Positions 16,016 through 23,900 of a DNA stretch of 32,491 nucleotides are shown piece by piece. How positions within the stretch are numbered: the first letter of the stretch is position 1; every line of letters starts with the position of its first letter. This DNA comes from Acidimicrobiales bacterium (lineage in GTDB: Bacteria; Actinomycetota; Acidimicrobiia; Acidimicrobiales; SZUA-35): the NCBI GenBank assembly GCA_020628065.1, contig JAHDFR010000046.1:1-32491 (forward strand), written 5' to 3'. The position numbers and the translations under genes were made by a program. The notes below the pieces were generated by a model. The model ran no database searches. It worked only from the letters and a program-made list of their open reading frames with translations, and was not told where the DNA came from.

Positions 16016-16330
16016 CAGGTCAGACTAGCTGAGCCGAGCATGTCCCTGTGGCCTCGATCCACCAGCGTTCGGCACCCGGTGGCTCCCTTGCTGTCGTCGG
16101 TTCGGGCAAATTCGAAAACGGTCCAGGACCGCGCTGATAACCTGGCGTCGAGGTGCAATCAGCTGCCTGATCGGGGTGGCGCCGGTGCTGATTGCTGATT
16201 GCTGATTGATCTTTTTGCCGGTGAACGAGTGGCCGGTCAACCGATGGGATTGTGCCATGACGGCCGAAGTAGCTACGGCTGAAGCGGACAGGAGTCGGTC
16301 ACCGTCCAGGGTCTGCGCCTCATCCGTCAG
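16016..16330. other. Intergenic region before the ABC exporter operon
   Basis: No gene is supported. Small open frames here look like shadows. The region carries the TGCTGAT tandem repeat (16186-16206) and, at 16257, an ATG that begins a plausible N-terminus (MTAEVATAEADRSRS) in a different frame from the ABC gene. The in-frame sequence 16283-16330 reads 'SGQESVTVQGLRLIRQ', typical of ABC exporter N-termini but without a standard start codon. Confidence 0.5.
16186..16206 (+). repeat. Heptanucleotide TGCTGAT tandem repeat, three copies
   Basis: Three perfect copies of TGCTGAT (16186-16192, 16193-16199, 16200-16206) lie in the leader region of the ABC exporter operon. Short tandem repeats like this can change copy number by slippage and alter promoter or leader spacing. 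Confidence 0.75.
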
Positions 16331-18043
16331 TTGGCTGTTGCCCATCCTGTCCCGTTCACGGTGTCGTTGACCGGCGCCATGGTCTATGCCTTAGCCTCGG
16401 TCTTGACCACGGAAGTTCTTGGTGGTGTCACCGACAGCGTGATCCTGCCCACGTTCGAGGACGGGCCAAGGTCTGGTCGGGTGATCATGTGGGCGGCGCT
16501 GGCTCTGGCCGGAGTCGTCGTTTTTCGTTCCGCCGGGGTGGTTGTGCGCCGTTACTACGCCGGTGTCACGTCGGAACAGACCCAGGTGTCGTTTCATCGG
16601 CGGTTGCTTGACAAGTATCTTGAGTTGCCGTTGTCGTGGCATCAACGCCGACAAACCGGCCAACTTCTCGCTCATGTCGACAATGATGTGGAAAAGGTCG
16701 CTGAGCCGCTGCATCCTCTCCCGCTGTCGCTCGGCGCGGTTGGCATGGCAGTGTTCTCGGCTGCCTCGCTGCTGCTGGTCGACGTCATCTTGGCCGCGGT
16801 GGCCTTTGTCATCTTTCCCACGTTGTTCGGGCTGAATCGGCTCTACTCCAACATGGTCGAGGAACCGTCGGCTGCTGTTCAGGCGGGCGTCGGGGCCACG
16901 TCTGCCGTGGCCCACGAAAGCTTTGATGGGGCGCTCATCGTCAAAACGCTGGGTCGAGCCGGGCATGAACACACACGCTTTGCCGCTGCCGCCTACGCCT
17001 TGCGCCGTGATCAGATCAAGGTCGGTTACATTCGGGCCGTCTTCGAATCGACACTGGACGCCATCCCGTCGATCGGCGTCATTGTTGTTGTGCTGGTGGG
17101 GGCGTACCGGCTTGATGCTGGTGCCATCACCCGAGGTGACTTGGTGCAAGTCGCCGTGCTGTTTACCATCCTGGCGTTCCCGATGCGGGTGTTCGGCTAC
17201 TTTCTCGAGGGTATCCCACCAGCTGTTGTCGCTCGACGTCGCCTGGACAGCGTGCTGACCGAACAGTCACCGTCGCCTGCTCCGCTGATCGTTGGCAACC
17301 TGTTCAACGGCGACAAACCGTTGAAGGTGGTCGTCGACGATCTCAGTTTCGGCTACGGCGATCAGCCGGCCGTGCTACGGGATGTGAACTTCCACCTGGA
17401 CGCGGGCGAAGTGGTGGCGCTGGTCGGTTCGACCGGCTCCGGGAAGTCCACGCTGGCCATGCTGTTGGCCGGCCTGGTCCCGCCTTCCACCGGTTCGATA
17501 TCAGTCGGAGACAGAGAGCTGAGCGATTGGACGCCGACAACCAGAACCGAGGCGGTGGCCCTGGTGTTTCAGGAAGCCTTCCTGTTCGGTGCCAGTGTCG
17601 GCTCCAACATTGATATGGACGGCTCCGCCGGGCACGACGATGTTGTTCGGGCCGCTTCGGTGGCTCAAATCGATGACTTCATAACCGGACTACCCATGGG
17701 GTACGACACCATCGTCGGCGAGCGAGGCGTAACTCTTTCAGGTGGACAGCGTCAACGAGTTGCGCTGGCCAGAGCACTTGTCCGGAATCCGCGATTCCTG
17801 ATTCTCGATGACGCCACAAGCGCGGTTGATCCCAAAGTCGAGCAGCTGATCCTCGATGGTCTTCGGGCTGAACTGTCAACCACGACGCTCATCGTCGCTC
17901 AACGGGTGGCCACCATCGGCTTGGCCGACAGGGTGCTCTACCTATCCGGCGGGCGTATTCAGGCTCAGGGGTCCCATACGGACCTGCTTGATGTGCCCGG
18001 GTATCGGGACTTGGTCACGGCGTACGAAACGGCGACGACGTGA
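16331..18043 (+). CDS. ABC exporter half-transporter 1 (degenerate-site subunit)
   Basis: 570 residues from TTG 16331: a six-helix exporter membrane domain (about 1-310), then a nucleotide-binding domain (about 332-565). Walker A GSTGSGKST (366-374), Q-loop Gln414 and signature LSGGQ (469-473) are normal. The Walker B end is 'LILDDATSAVD', so the catalytic Glu is Asp494, and the H-loop reads 'IVAQRVATI', so the switch His is Gln524. This is the non-catalytic ATP-site subunit of a heterodimeric exporter, like TM287 or BmrC-type subunits. The true N-terminus is probably longer: the upstream frame encodes 'VQGLRLIRQ' but lacks a start, and ATG 16257 is out of frame. A one-base indel is suspected. 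Its stop overlaps the next gene's GTG. Confidence 0.88.
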   Translation: MAVAHPVPFTVSLTGAMVYALASVLTTEVLGGVTDSVILPTFEDGPRSGRVIMWAALALAGVVVFRSAGVVVRRYYAGVTSEQTQVSFHRRLLDKYLELPLSWHQRRQTGQLLAHVDNDVEKVAEPLHPLPLSLGAVGMAVFSAASLLLVDVILAAVAFVIFPTLFGLNRLYSNMVEEPSAAVQAGVGATSAVAHESFDGALIVKTLGRAGHEHTRFAAAAYALRRDQIKVGYIRAVFESTLDAIPSIGVIVVVLVGAYRLDAGAITRGDLVQVAVLFTILAFPMRVFGYFLEGIPPAVVARRRLDSVLTEQSPSPAPLIVGNLFNGDKPLKVVVDDLSFGYGDQPAVLRDVNFHLDAGEVVALVGSTGSGKSTLAMLLAGLVPPSTGSISVGDRELSDWTPTTRTEAVALVFQEAFLFGASVGSNIDMDGSAGHDDVVRAASVAQIDDFITGLPMGYDTIVGERGVTLSGGQRQRVALARALVRNPRFLILDDATSAVDPKVEQLILDGLRAELSTTTLIVAQRVATIGLADRVLYLSGGRIQAQGSHTDLLDVPGYRDLVTAYETATT

Positions 18044-19908
18044 CAACCAACGGTCAAGAGGCGACCGTGGACCCCAGCGGCTCGGCCGACTCGGGCGAGG
18101 CGGCTCTGTTCGATGTTCCGGGCGAGCTGCGAACCGTCGATCTTATTCGTCGCGGCCTGGCCGTCAGCCCGGAGATCAAACAGGGGCTGATCCCCACCGT
18201 CATGCTGGGAGTGGCGGTCGTGGCCAGCCGACTATCGGTTCCTGTCGTGGTTGAGCGGGCCATTGACGGAGGAATCGCCGGGGACAGGTCAGTCGACTTC
18301 GACTACATCTTTGGTATCGCCGCCGCCGCCGCTGTCGCCGTCGTCTTTGGTTGGGTGGCCGGTATCTGGGCGGAACGTCGCCTGGTTGAACGCTCGGCCA
18401 CCGCTATCGCCAACCTTCGGATCCGGACGTTTGACCGAATCCACGCCTTCTCGATGAGCGATCTCAATGAGAGCCGTCGCGGTGCCCTGGTGTCTCGGGT
18501 CACCAGTGATGCAGAACAGTTGACACGCTTCGCTCAATGGGGTCTGTTCGCCTTCAGCATCGAGCCAATGGTGCTGGTCGGGGTCCTGGTGGCAATGTCC
18601 CTCTACTCGTGGCAACTGACTGTGCTGGTGATCCTCATCTATCTGCCGGTGTGGCCGGTCTTTCGTTCACTGCAACGACAGCAGCTCAAGGTGTACGACG
18701 AGATGCGAGGCCGAGTCGGCGACATGCTGTCGTCGTTTTCCGAGACTCTTGGCGGCGCCGCTGCCATCAGGGCCTATGGCGCTGAGCGCCGCTTCGACGC
18801 CCAGGTTCGTCACGACATCGATGAGCGCTATCGCGTGCGACTGAAAGCCAACCGCTATTTCGCCGGCATGTTCGTCATGGGCGATCTGTTCAGCGCCGTC
18901 GCGTATGTGGTGATCCTGCTGGTCGGGCTGTGGCAGCGCCATACATGGGGTCTTGACGGCGGCGACCTGGTGGCCATCATGTTCCTGGTGTCGCTGTTGC
19001 AACAGCCGATCAGTGAGTTGTCGGAGGTCCTCGACCAAGCCCAAATCGCCGCTGCCTCCTGGGGAAAGATCCTTGGGGTCCTTGAACGCCCGATTGATGT
19101 GAGCGAGCCTGTCGACGGTTGTTTGCTGGAGCCGGGCCCGATTTCCATTGAGGTTCAGGACCTGGATTTCACCTATCGCGGGGGTGATCAGGCCCTGCGA
19201 GGGGTAACCGTCTCGATTCCTGCCGGTACGAATGTGGCCGTCGTGGGTCAAACCGGTTCGGGAAAGACCACTTTCGCCAAACTGCTGTGCCGCTTGGCCG
19301 ACCCAACCGCCGGATCCATCAAGGTCAACGGGGCTGAGCTTCGTGAGGTTGATGCCGAGTCCCGCATATCGGCTATCCGCATGGTGCCTCAAGACGGCTT
19401 CCTGTTTGACAGCACGATCGCTGACAACGTCCTGATGGGTTCCGACGAGCCGAGCGAAGCCTCGACCAACGGCCACCGGCATCGGCGAGACGCCCAGGTG
19501 AGGGAGGCCTTTGAGGTCTTGGGCCTGTCGTGGTGGCTGGACCGTCATCCGCCGACCGAGTCGGTGGGGCAGCGAGGAGAGAATCTATCGGTGGGCGAAC
19601 GACAGTTGGTGGCGCTCGCCCGGGCACAGCTGGCCGACCCCGGACTGCTGATACTGGATGAGGCGACCTCGGCGGTGGACCCGGAGATTGACGAGGCCCT
19701 CACCAATGCGCTACAGCGGCTCTCCACGGGGCGAACAATGTTGAGCGTGGCCCATCGACTGTCGACCGCCGAGGCTGCCGACCTGGTGTTGGTCTTTGAC
19801 CAAGGGCAACTGGTGGAGGCTGGTTCTCATAGCGACTTGGTGGCGGGCGGCGGCGTCTACAGCGAACTTCATCGGGCCTGGATCGGGAACACCCGAACCG
19901 CCCGCTAG
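18040..19908 (+). CDS. ABC exporter half-transporter 2 (catalytic-site Walker B subunit)
   Basis: 622 residues: an N-terminal cytoplasmic stretch (1-40), a six-helix membrane domain (about 48-345), and a nucleotide-binding domain (about 368-615). Walker A GQTGSGKTT (403-411), Q-loop Gln451, Walker B 'LLILDEATSAVD' with catalytic Glu541, and H-loop His572 ('VAHRLST') are intact. The signature is LSVGE (516-520) rather than LSGGQ. In a heterodimer that signature faces the degenerate Walker site of subunit 1, so all degenerate elements would fall in one ATP site. A His/Arg-rich insertion (479-486) precedes the signature. GTG 18040 overlaps the upstream stop (GTGA). The substrate is unknown; drugs, lipids or peptides are typical for this class. 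Confidence 0.92.
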   Translation: MTTNGQEATVDPSGSADSGEAALFDVPGELRTVDLIRRGLAVSPEIKQGLIPTVMLGVAVVASRLSVPVVVERAIDGGIAGDRSVDFDYIFGIAAAAAVAVVFGWVAGIWAERRLVERSATAIANLRIRTFDRIHAFSMSDLNESRRGALVSRVTSDAEQLTRFAQWGLFAFSIEPMVLVGVLVAMSLYSWQLTVLVILIYLPVWPVFRSLQRQQLKVYDEMRGRVGDMLSSFSETLGGAAAIRAYGAERRFDAQVRHDIDERYRVRLKANRYFAGMFVMGDLFSAVAYVVILLVGLWQRHTWGLDGGDLVAIMFLVSLLQQPISELSEVLDQAQIAAASWGKILGVLERPIDVSEPVDGCLLEPGPISIEVQDLDFTYRGGDQALRGVTVSIPAGTNVAVVGQTGSGKTTFAKLLCRLADPTAGSIKVNGAELREVDAESRISAIRMVPQDGFLFDSTIADNVLMGSDEPSEASTNGHRHRRDAQVREAFEVLGLSWWLDRHPPTESVGQRGENLSVGERQLVALARAQLADPGLLILDEATSAVDPEIDEALTNALQRLSTGRTMLSVAHRLSTAEAADLVLVFDQGQLVEAGSHSDLVAGGGVYSELHRAWIGNTRTAR

Positions 19909-19956
19909 ATTGCTGGCTGAGATTCCCTCCCTCTTTTCCCACCGCAGGAGTCAATC

Positions 19957-20949
19957 GTGTCAACCTCTCCAGCCCGCGTAACGGTTACCGGAGCCGCCGG
20001 TCAGATCGGCTACAGCCTGTTGTTCCGAATTGCTTCGGGTCAGCTGCTTGGTCCCGATCAGCCGGTTATTCTCCAGATGCTGGAGATCACCCCGGCGTTG
20101 GGAGCGCTCGAAGGCGTGGCCATGGAGCTTGACGACTGCGCCTTCCCGCTACTGGCCGGGATGGTCAAGACCGACAACGCCGATGTTGCCTTTGGGGACG
20201 CCGATTACGCCCTTCTAGTTGGAGCCATGCCCCGCAAGCAGGGTATGGAGCGGTCCGATCTGCTGCAGGCCAATGGCGGGATATTCGGTCCGCAGGGCAA
20301 AGCCATTAATGACTCGGCCAGTCGCGACATCAAGGTTCTGGTGGTCGGTAACCCGGCCAACACCAACGCCTTGATCGCCATGAACGCCGCCCCCGACATC
20401 AACCCGGCGCAGTTCAATGCCATGACCCGTCTGGATCACAATCGAGCGATGAGTCAGCTGGGCGCCAAGGTGGGTCGGTCGGTGAACGACATCAAGAAGA
20501 TGACCATCTGGGGTAATCACTCCAGTACCCAGTATCCGGATCTGTTCCACTGCGAGGTCGACGGTCAGAACGCGGCCGAGATGATCGGTGACCAGGCCTG
20601 GATCGAGAACGATTTCATTCCAACTGTGGCCAAGCGTGGCGCCGCCATCATCGAAGCCCGAGGTGCGTCGTCGGCGGCTTCGGCTGCCAACGCCGCCATC
20701 GACCACATGCACGACTGGGCCCTCGGCACTCCCAAGGGTGACTGGGTGTCAATGTCGGTGCCCTCCGATGGCTCCTACGGGGTCCCCGAGGGCATCATCT
20801 CCAGCTTCCCCTGCACCGTTACAGATGGTGTCTACTCGATTGTTCAGGGGCTCGACATCGATGACTTCAGCCGATCGCGGATTGATGCCTCAACCGCTGA
20901 GCTGGTGGAAGAGCGCGACACGGTTAAAGGCCTGGGCCTCATCAGCTAA
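19957..20949 (+). CDS. mdh: Malate dehydrogenase (NAD-dependent)
   Basis: This 330-residue protein begins at GTG 19957 with AGGAG seven bases upstream. The Rossmann motif is '[21 protein letters not shown]'. The substrate-binding arginines are Arg93 and Arg99 in '[13 protein letters not shown]', and the third lies in 'TRLDHNRA' with catalytic Asp160. The catalytic His188 is in '[11 protein letters not shown]'. The 'MPRKQGMER' loop is that of malate rather than lactate dehydrogenases. It oxidises malate to oxaloacetate in the TCA cycle, alongside sucCD and sdhCAB in this window. Its stop codon lies inside a 10-bp-stem hairpin (20942-20976). Confidence 0.96.
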   Translation: MSTSPARVTVTGAAGQIGYSLLFRIASGQLLGPDQPVILQMLEITPALGALEGVAMELDDCAFPLLAGMVKTDNADVAFGDADYALLVGAMPRKQGMERSDLLQANGGIFGPQGKAINDSASRDIKVLVVGNPANTNALIAMNAAPDINPAQFNAMTRLDHNRAMSQLGAKVGRSVNDIKKMTIWGNHSSTQYPDLFHCEVDGQNAAEMIGDQAWIENDFIPTVAKRGAAIIEARGASSAASAANAAIDHMHDWALGTPKGDWVSMSVPSDGSYGVPEGIISSFPCTVTDGVYSIVQGLDIDDFSRSRIDASTAELVEERDTVKGLGLIS

Positions 20950-20976
20950 GGCCTGATCGGCCGGCACCTTAGCTGA
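20942..20976. terminator. Bidirectional terminator-like hairpin overlapping the mdh stop codon
   Basis: TCAGCTAAGG (20942-20951) and CCTTAGCTGA (20967-20976) pair perfectly with a 15-base loop. The TAA of mdh (20947-20949) is inside the left arm. The stop of the convergent glycosylase gene is at 20988-20990. A second, self-complementary CGGCCGGC motif is present at 20958-20965 and 20981-20988. No T-tract follows on either strand. Confidence 0.6.
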
Positions 20977-20987
20977 GACTCGGCCGG

Positions 20988-21824
20988 CTATTTCAGAAAC
21001 TTGCTTGTGGTGTTGTCGGCCAGCAACTTACCGGCCGTCTGCTCAGTCGGGCAATAAAACACCGTGTAGCGTCGGTACTCGACGGTGCGCACCGTGTCGT
21101 CACAGTCAAAGCACGGTTCGCCCGACCGGTTGTGGACCTTCGAAGGGCGGTCGACGCTCTTGCCGATGTCGTCGAGTGTTCGCTCGTGGTCGGTGGCGGC
21201 GCTGACTACAGCACCGATGGCGGCGTGCAAGGCTGCCATGTCCTCACCCGTGAGCTTGGACGCGTTGGCGAAGGGGGAGAGGTTGGCCTCGTAGCAGATC
21301 TCGTTGGCCAACATGCGCCCGAGCCCGGCCAAGACCCGTTGATCCCGTAGAACCCCATGGAGGCGACGAGAATGGGATCCGAGAAGCTCGGTGAGCGCCT
21401 GCAGGTCAAGCGAGTCGGCCTCGGGTCCGAGGACGTTCAGCGGTTCGATGTCGGTAGGGTCGCCGTCGCTAACCCAAATGCCGGCCTTCCGTTCGGTGCC
21501 GGCCTCGGTAAACAACCATGCCTCATCACCGAAGACCCATCGGGCCAGGCCGAACTTGGGCTTGCGGCTTCGTTTCTCGTCCGGGCGTATCCGTCCACCC
21601 TGCATGAGATGCACGGTGTGCACATGGCCGTTGTCGAAGTTCATCAACAGGTACTTGCCCCGCCGGGTAACGTCAACGAGCGTGGCCCCTTTTGCCCCGT
21701 CCGGCGGAGGGTTGTACGTCTTCAGACTGGCGAAGTTGAGCAGCTCGAACGATGTGAGCTCCCGACCTCCCATAGACGTCGTCAACCGCTCGGCATGGGC
21801 CTGAACTTCAGGCATTTCCGGCAT
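20988..21824 (-). CDS. Formamidopyrimidine-DNA glycosylase / endonuclease VIII family protein with altered zinc finger
   Basis: From ATG 21824 the protein has 278 residues and begins 'MPEMPEVQ', giving the catalytic N-terminal Pro2 and Glu3. Lys57 ('RRGKYLL') matches the conserved beta-hairpin lysine of E. coli Fpg, and the H2TH element 'LAGLGRMLANEICYEANLSP' is present. The C-terminal zinc finger has Cys238, Cys241 and Cys258, but the fourth ligand position is Glu261 ('YCPTEQ' instead of 'YCPxCQ'). It should excise oxidised bases (beta/delta lyase). Whether it acts on 8-oxoguanine or oxidised pyrimidines cannot be told. The frame extends upstream to 21980, but that overlaps the SCP2 gene and is not used. 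It is last in the GTPase operon, ten bases after the SCP2 stop. Confidence 0.88.
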   Translation of the reverse strand: MPEMPEVQAHAERLTTSMGGRELTSFELLNFASLKTYNPPPDGAKGATLVDVTRRGKYLLMNFDNGHVHTVHLMQGGRIRPDEKRSRKPKFGLARWVFGDEAWLFTEAGTERKAGIWVSDGDPTDIEPLNVLGPEADSLDLQALTELLGSHSRRLHGVLRDQRVLAGLGRMLANEICYEANLSPFANASKLTGEDMAALHAAIGAVVSAATDHERTLDDIGKSVDRPSKVHNRSGEPCFDCDDTVRTVEYRRYTVFYCPTEQTAGKLLADNTTSKFLK

Positions 21825-21834
21825 GAATGAAAGA

Positions 21835-22251
21835 CTACTCGGAGTTCGAGAAGTCTGTTCTGCCTCGTAGCTCAGACAGGCGATCGTCGACCGCGGCCAG
21901 AGCTTCCTGATGGCCCAGCAGCCGGGTGGCGTCACCGCCAAGCTGAATATCACCATCGAGGAAGGCTCGTTGTGCGCCAAGATGACCCTGGGCTACCCCG
22001 GTGGCGACCGCCCACTCCATCGTCATCGAAACGTCTCCTGAGTGGTGTCCGTTGCCGGAGTCGGCTTCGTCGATCGCTCTGAAGCCCACTCGATCCGGTC
22101 CGAGGACGATTTGGTATCGGCATCTTCCTCGCGGACCACCGCTGATGTCCATGGTGACCACCAGCGGGCTGGTCAGCGGCGCCAGATCGGCGACGGCTTG
22201 ATCCGCTTCGGTCAACCACTCATCGGACAGGTACGGGATGGGCGTCGTCAT
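21835..22251 (-). CDS. SCP2 sterol-transfer-like domain protein
   Basis: This 138-residue protein is a single SCP2-like domain: 'YQIVLGPDRVGFRAIDEADS', 'DVSMTMEWAVATGVAQGHLGAQRAFLDGDIQLGGDATRLLGHQEALAAVDDRL' has the characteristic 'G.....A...G.I...GD...L' ending. SCP2 domains bind lipids in a hydrophobic pocket; bacterial single-domain versions are mostly of unknown role. Its ATG overlaps the GTPase B stop (ATGA, 22248-22251), implying translational coupling with a membrane-associated GTPase, and the glycosylase gene follows ten bases later. The lipid-related context suggests membrane lipid handling, but that is inference. Confidence 0.8.
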   Translation of the reverse strand: MTTPIPYLSDEWLTEADQAVADLAPLTSPLVVTMDISGGPRGRCRYQIVLGPDRVGFRAIDEADSGNGHHSGDVSMTMEWAVATGVAQGHLGAQRAFLDGDIQLGGDATRLLGHQEALAAVDDRLSELRGRTDFSNSE

Positions 22252-23900
22252 TCCCGGTCACCAGCGGCGACGGTAAGCAGCTTCTGTAGCTCCGTTCGCA
22301 CGTTGAGCTCCTCTTGCATTGGTTTGATGACCAGATCGTCCGTGATGTCCTGTACGGCTTGAGCGGCTGACGCACGAACGGTGGCCGCTCGACGCCGCGC
22401 CCCTACGGCGGCCAACCGTCGGGAGAACGCAGCCAGCACAAGACCGAGAACCAGTCCGCCGATGAGGAGCCCGGTGGGAATGGGCACCTGTGAGAGGAAA
22501 CCGACCGGGCCGAACAGGTCGTCGAACTCCGGGGTCGGGATGTCGGGGAGGCGTAGATACGCCCCGAAAGCCAGCAGCGCCAACCAGATGGCACCGGCTA
22601 TGGCCGAGACGGCCAATACGAGCTGCACGAGATTGACCAGCGTCCACCAACGAGGACTTCCGGAGTCGTGAATCCGTCTCACCGAACCACTGACGGCGTT
22701 GTCGATCTGATTGTTCAACGCCGCCTGGTTCGGCGTTCCGGCCTCCCGCACGACATCAACCCATTGTTCGGGTAGTTGATCGGTCACGGTTCCGACCGTC
22801 TGGCGGACGGCGTTTTCCGACCGGGCCAGCTGGACACCCGATATTTCCGGCAGCGAGGAACGGCCACCTGAACCCGGTCCGAGGTGCAAACGACCAAGTG
22901 GATGGGGACGAAGCCGTCTGACCCAGCGGGTGAACGGCCACCCCACTTTGGCTGCCGCGTCCCGGCGGTGCCCGGCGGCAACCGCGTCGGTCACAAATGA
23001 CAGCCCCGAGGCATCGACCAGCGCCGTGGCCAGGTCCTGGCCGACCTGCGGAGAGATGGCGACGTCACGGTTTTCGGTGCCGACCTCGGACAGCAGTTCG
23101 CTGGATACCGCTGTGCAGTCGGCTCCAAGCCGATCGGTCATGGCGGCCTTACGTTCGACCGCTTCAGCTAGAACTGCTCGGAGGTCGACTACGCCTTCAC
23201 CGCTGTTGGCTGACAGCTCGACGACCGGTGTGTCAGGCAGTCCGTCGGCGGCAAGTAGACGCCTGATGTCGGTGACGCATTGCTTGCGTTCGTCGTCGGT
23301 CAACATGTCGATCTTGTTCAACACCATCACGGTGACCGCCCCGTGACCGGACATCTCCCGCAGGTAGGTGTGCATGGCGTTATCGCCGTACTTCTCGGCG
23401 TCGGTTACCCATATCAGAAGATCGACGTGGCGGGCGATGCGTTCCATCTCGAGGCGATGGCTGACTTGGACCGAGTCGTGGTCGGGGACATCAAGCAGGA
23501 CCAGTCCGTCAAGCGGATCGAAGCCGGTCTCGTGATCGGTGTGGTGCTGGTCAACGTGATAGCGGTTTACGACCTCAAGCCAATCGAGAAGTTCGTGGGG
23601 CTCGTCATCGCCCCAGAAACAGGCCAGAGTGCTTGAGGTGGTCGGTCGGCGCACACCGGTGGTGGCGGCCTCAGTTCCGGCCAGAGCATTGGTCAACGAT
23701 GATTTGCCGCTGCCGGTGGCTCCTAGGAGGGCGGCGACGGTGTATGTGGTTCCGTGCCGCAGCCGTTCTCGTGCCTTGTCGACCAGGGCGCCGGCCGGAC
23801 CGGTTGTGTCCGGGTTGAGCCGATCTCCGGCCAGCTCCAGGGCAGAGTGCAGAGCTTCGATGCGCTGCGGAAGTTCAACCCTGTTGCGTCGCCGCAACAT
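22248..23900 (-). CDS. Dynamin-like / YfjP-type membrane GTPase B
   Basis: 550 residues. The N-terminal GTPase domain has G1 'GATGSGKSS' (60-68), a G2 Thr near 87-88, G3 'DVPDHDS' (137-143), G4 'NKID' (195-198) and a G5-like 'ELSANSGEG'. A helical middle region is followed by two membrane helices (about 423-447 and 474-493) and a short helical tail. This is the layout of the bacterial dynamin-related or YfjP-family GTPases found as adjacent pairs in actinobacteria. It starts with TGATG overlap (1 base) after GTPase A and ends with ATGA overlap into the SCP2 gene. All G motifs are intact, unlike GTPase A. Confidence 0.85.
   Translation of the reverse strand: MLRRRNRVELPQRIEALHSALELAGDRLNPDTTGPAGALVDKARERLRHGTTYTVAALLGATGSGKSSLTNALAGTEAATTGVRRPTTSSTLACFWGDDEPHELLDWLEVVNRYHVDQHHTDHETGFDPLDGLVLLDVPDHDSVQVSHRLEMERIARHVDLLIWVTDAEKYGDNAMHTYLREMSGHGAVTVMVLNKIDMLTDDERKQCVTDIRRLLAADGLPDTPVVELSANSGEGVVDLRAVLAEAVERKAAMTDRLGADCTAVSSELLSEVGTENRDVAISPQVGQDLATALVDASGLSFVTDAVAAGHRRDAAAKVGWPFTRWVRRLRPHPLGRLHLGPGSGGRSSLPEISGVQLARSENAVRQTVGTVTDQLPEQWVDVVREAGTPNQAALNNQIDNAVSGSVRRIHDSGSPRWWTLVNLVQLVLAVSAIAGAIWLALLAFGAYLRLPDIPTPEFDDLFGPVGFLSQVPIPTGLLIGGLVLGLVLAAFSRRLAAVGARRRAATVRASAAQAVQDITDDLVIKPMQEELNVRTELQKLLTVAAGDRE

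Noticed and set aside
16025-16345. 106-codon minus-strand frame in the gap before the ABC genes
   Set aside because: No domain, no ribosome-binding site, and overlaps the N-terminal coding region of the ABC subunit.
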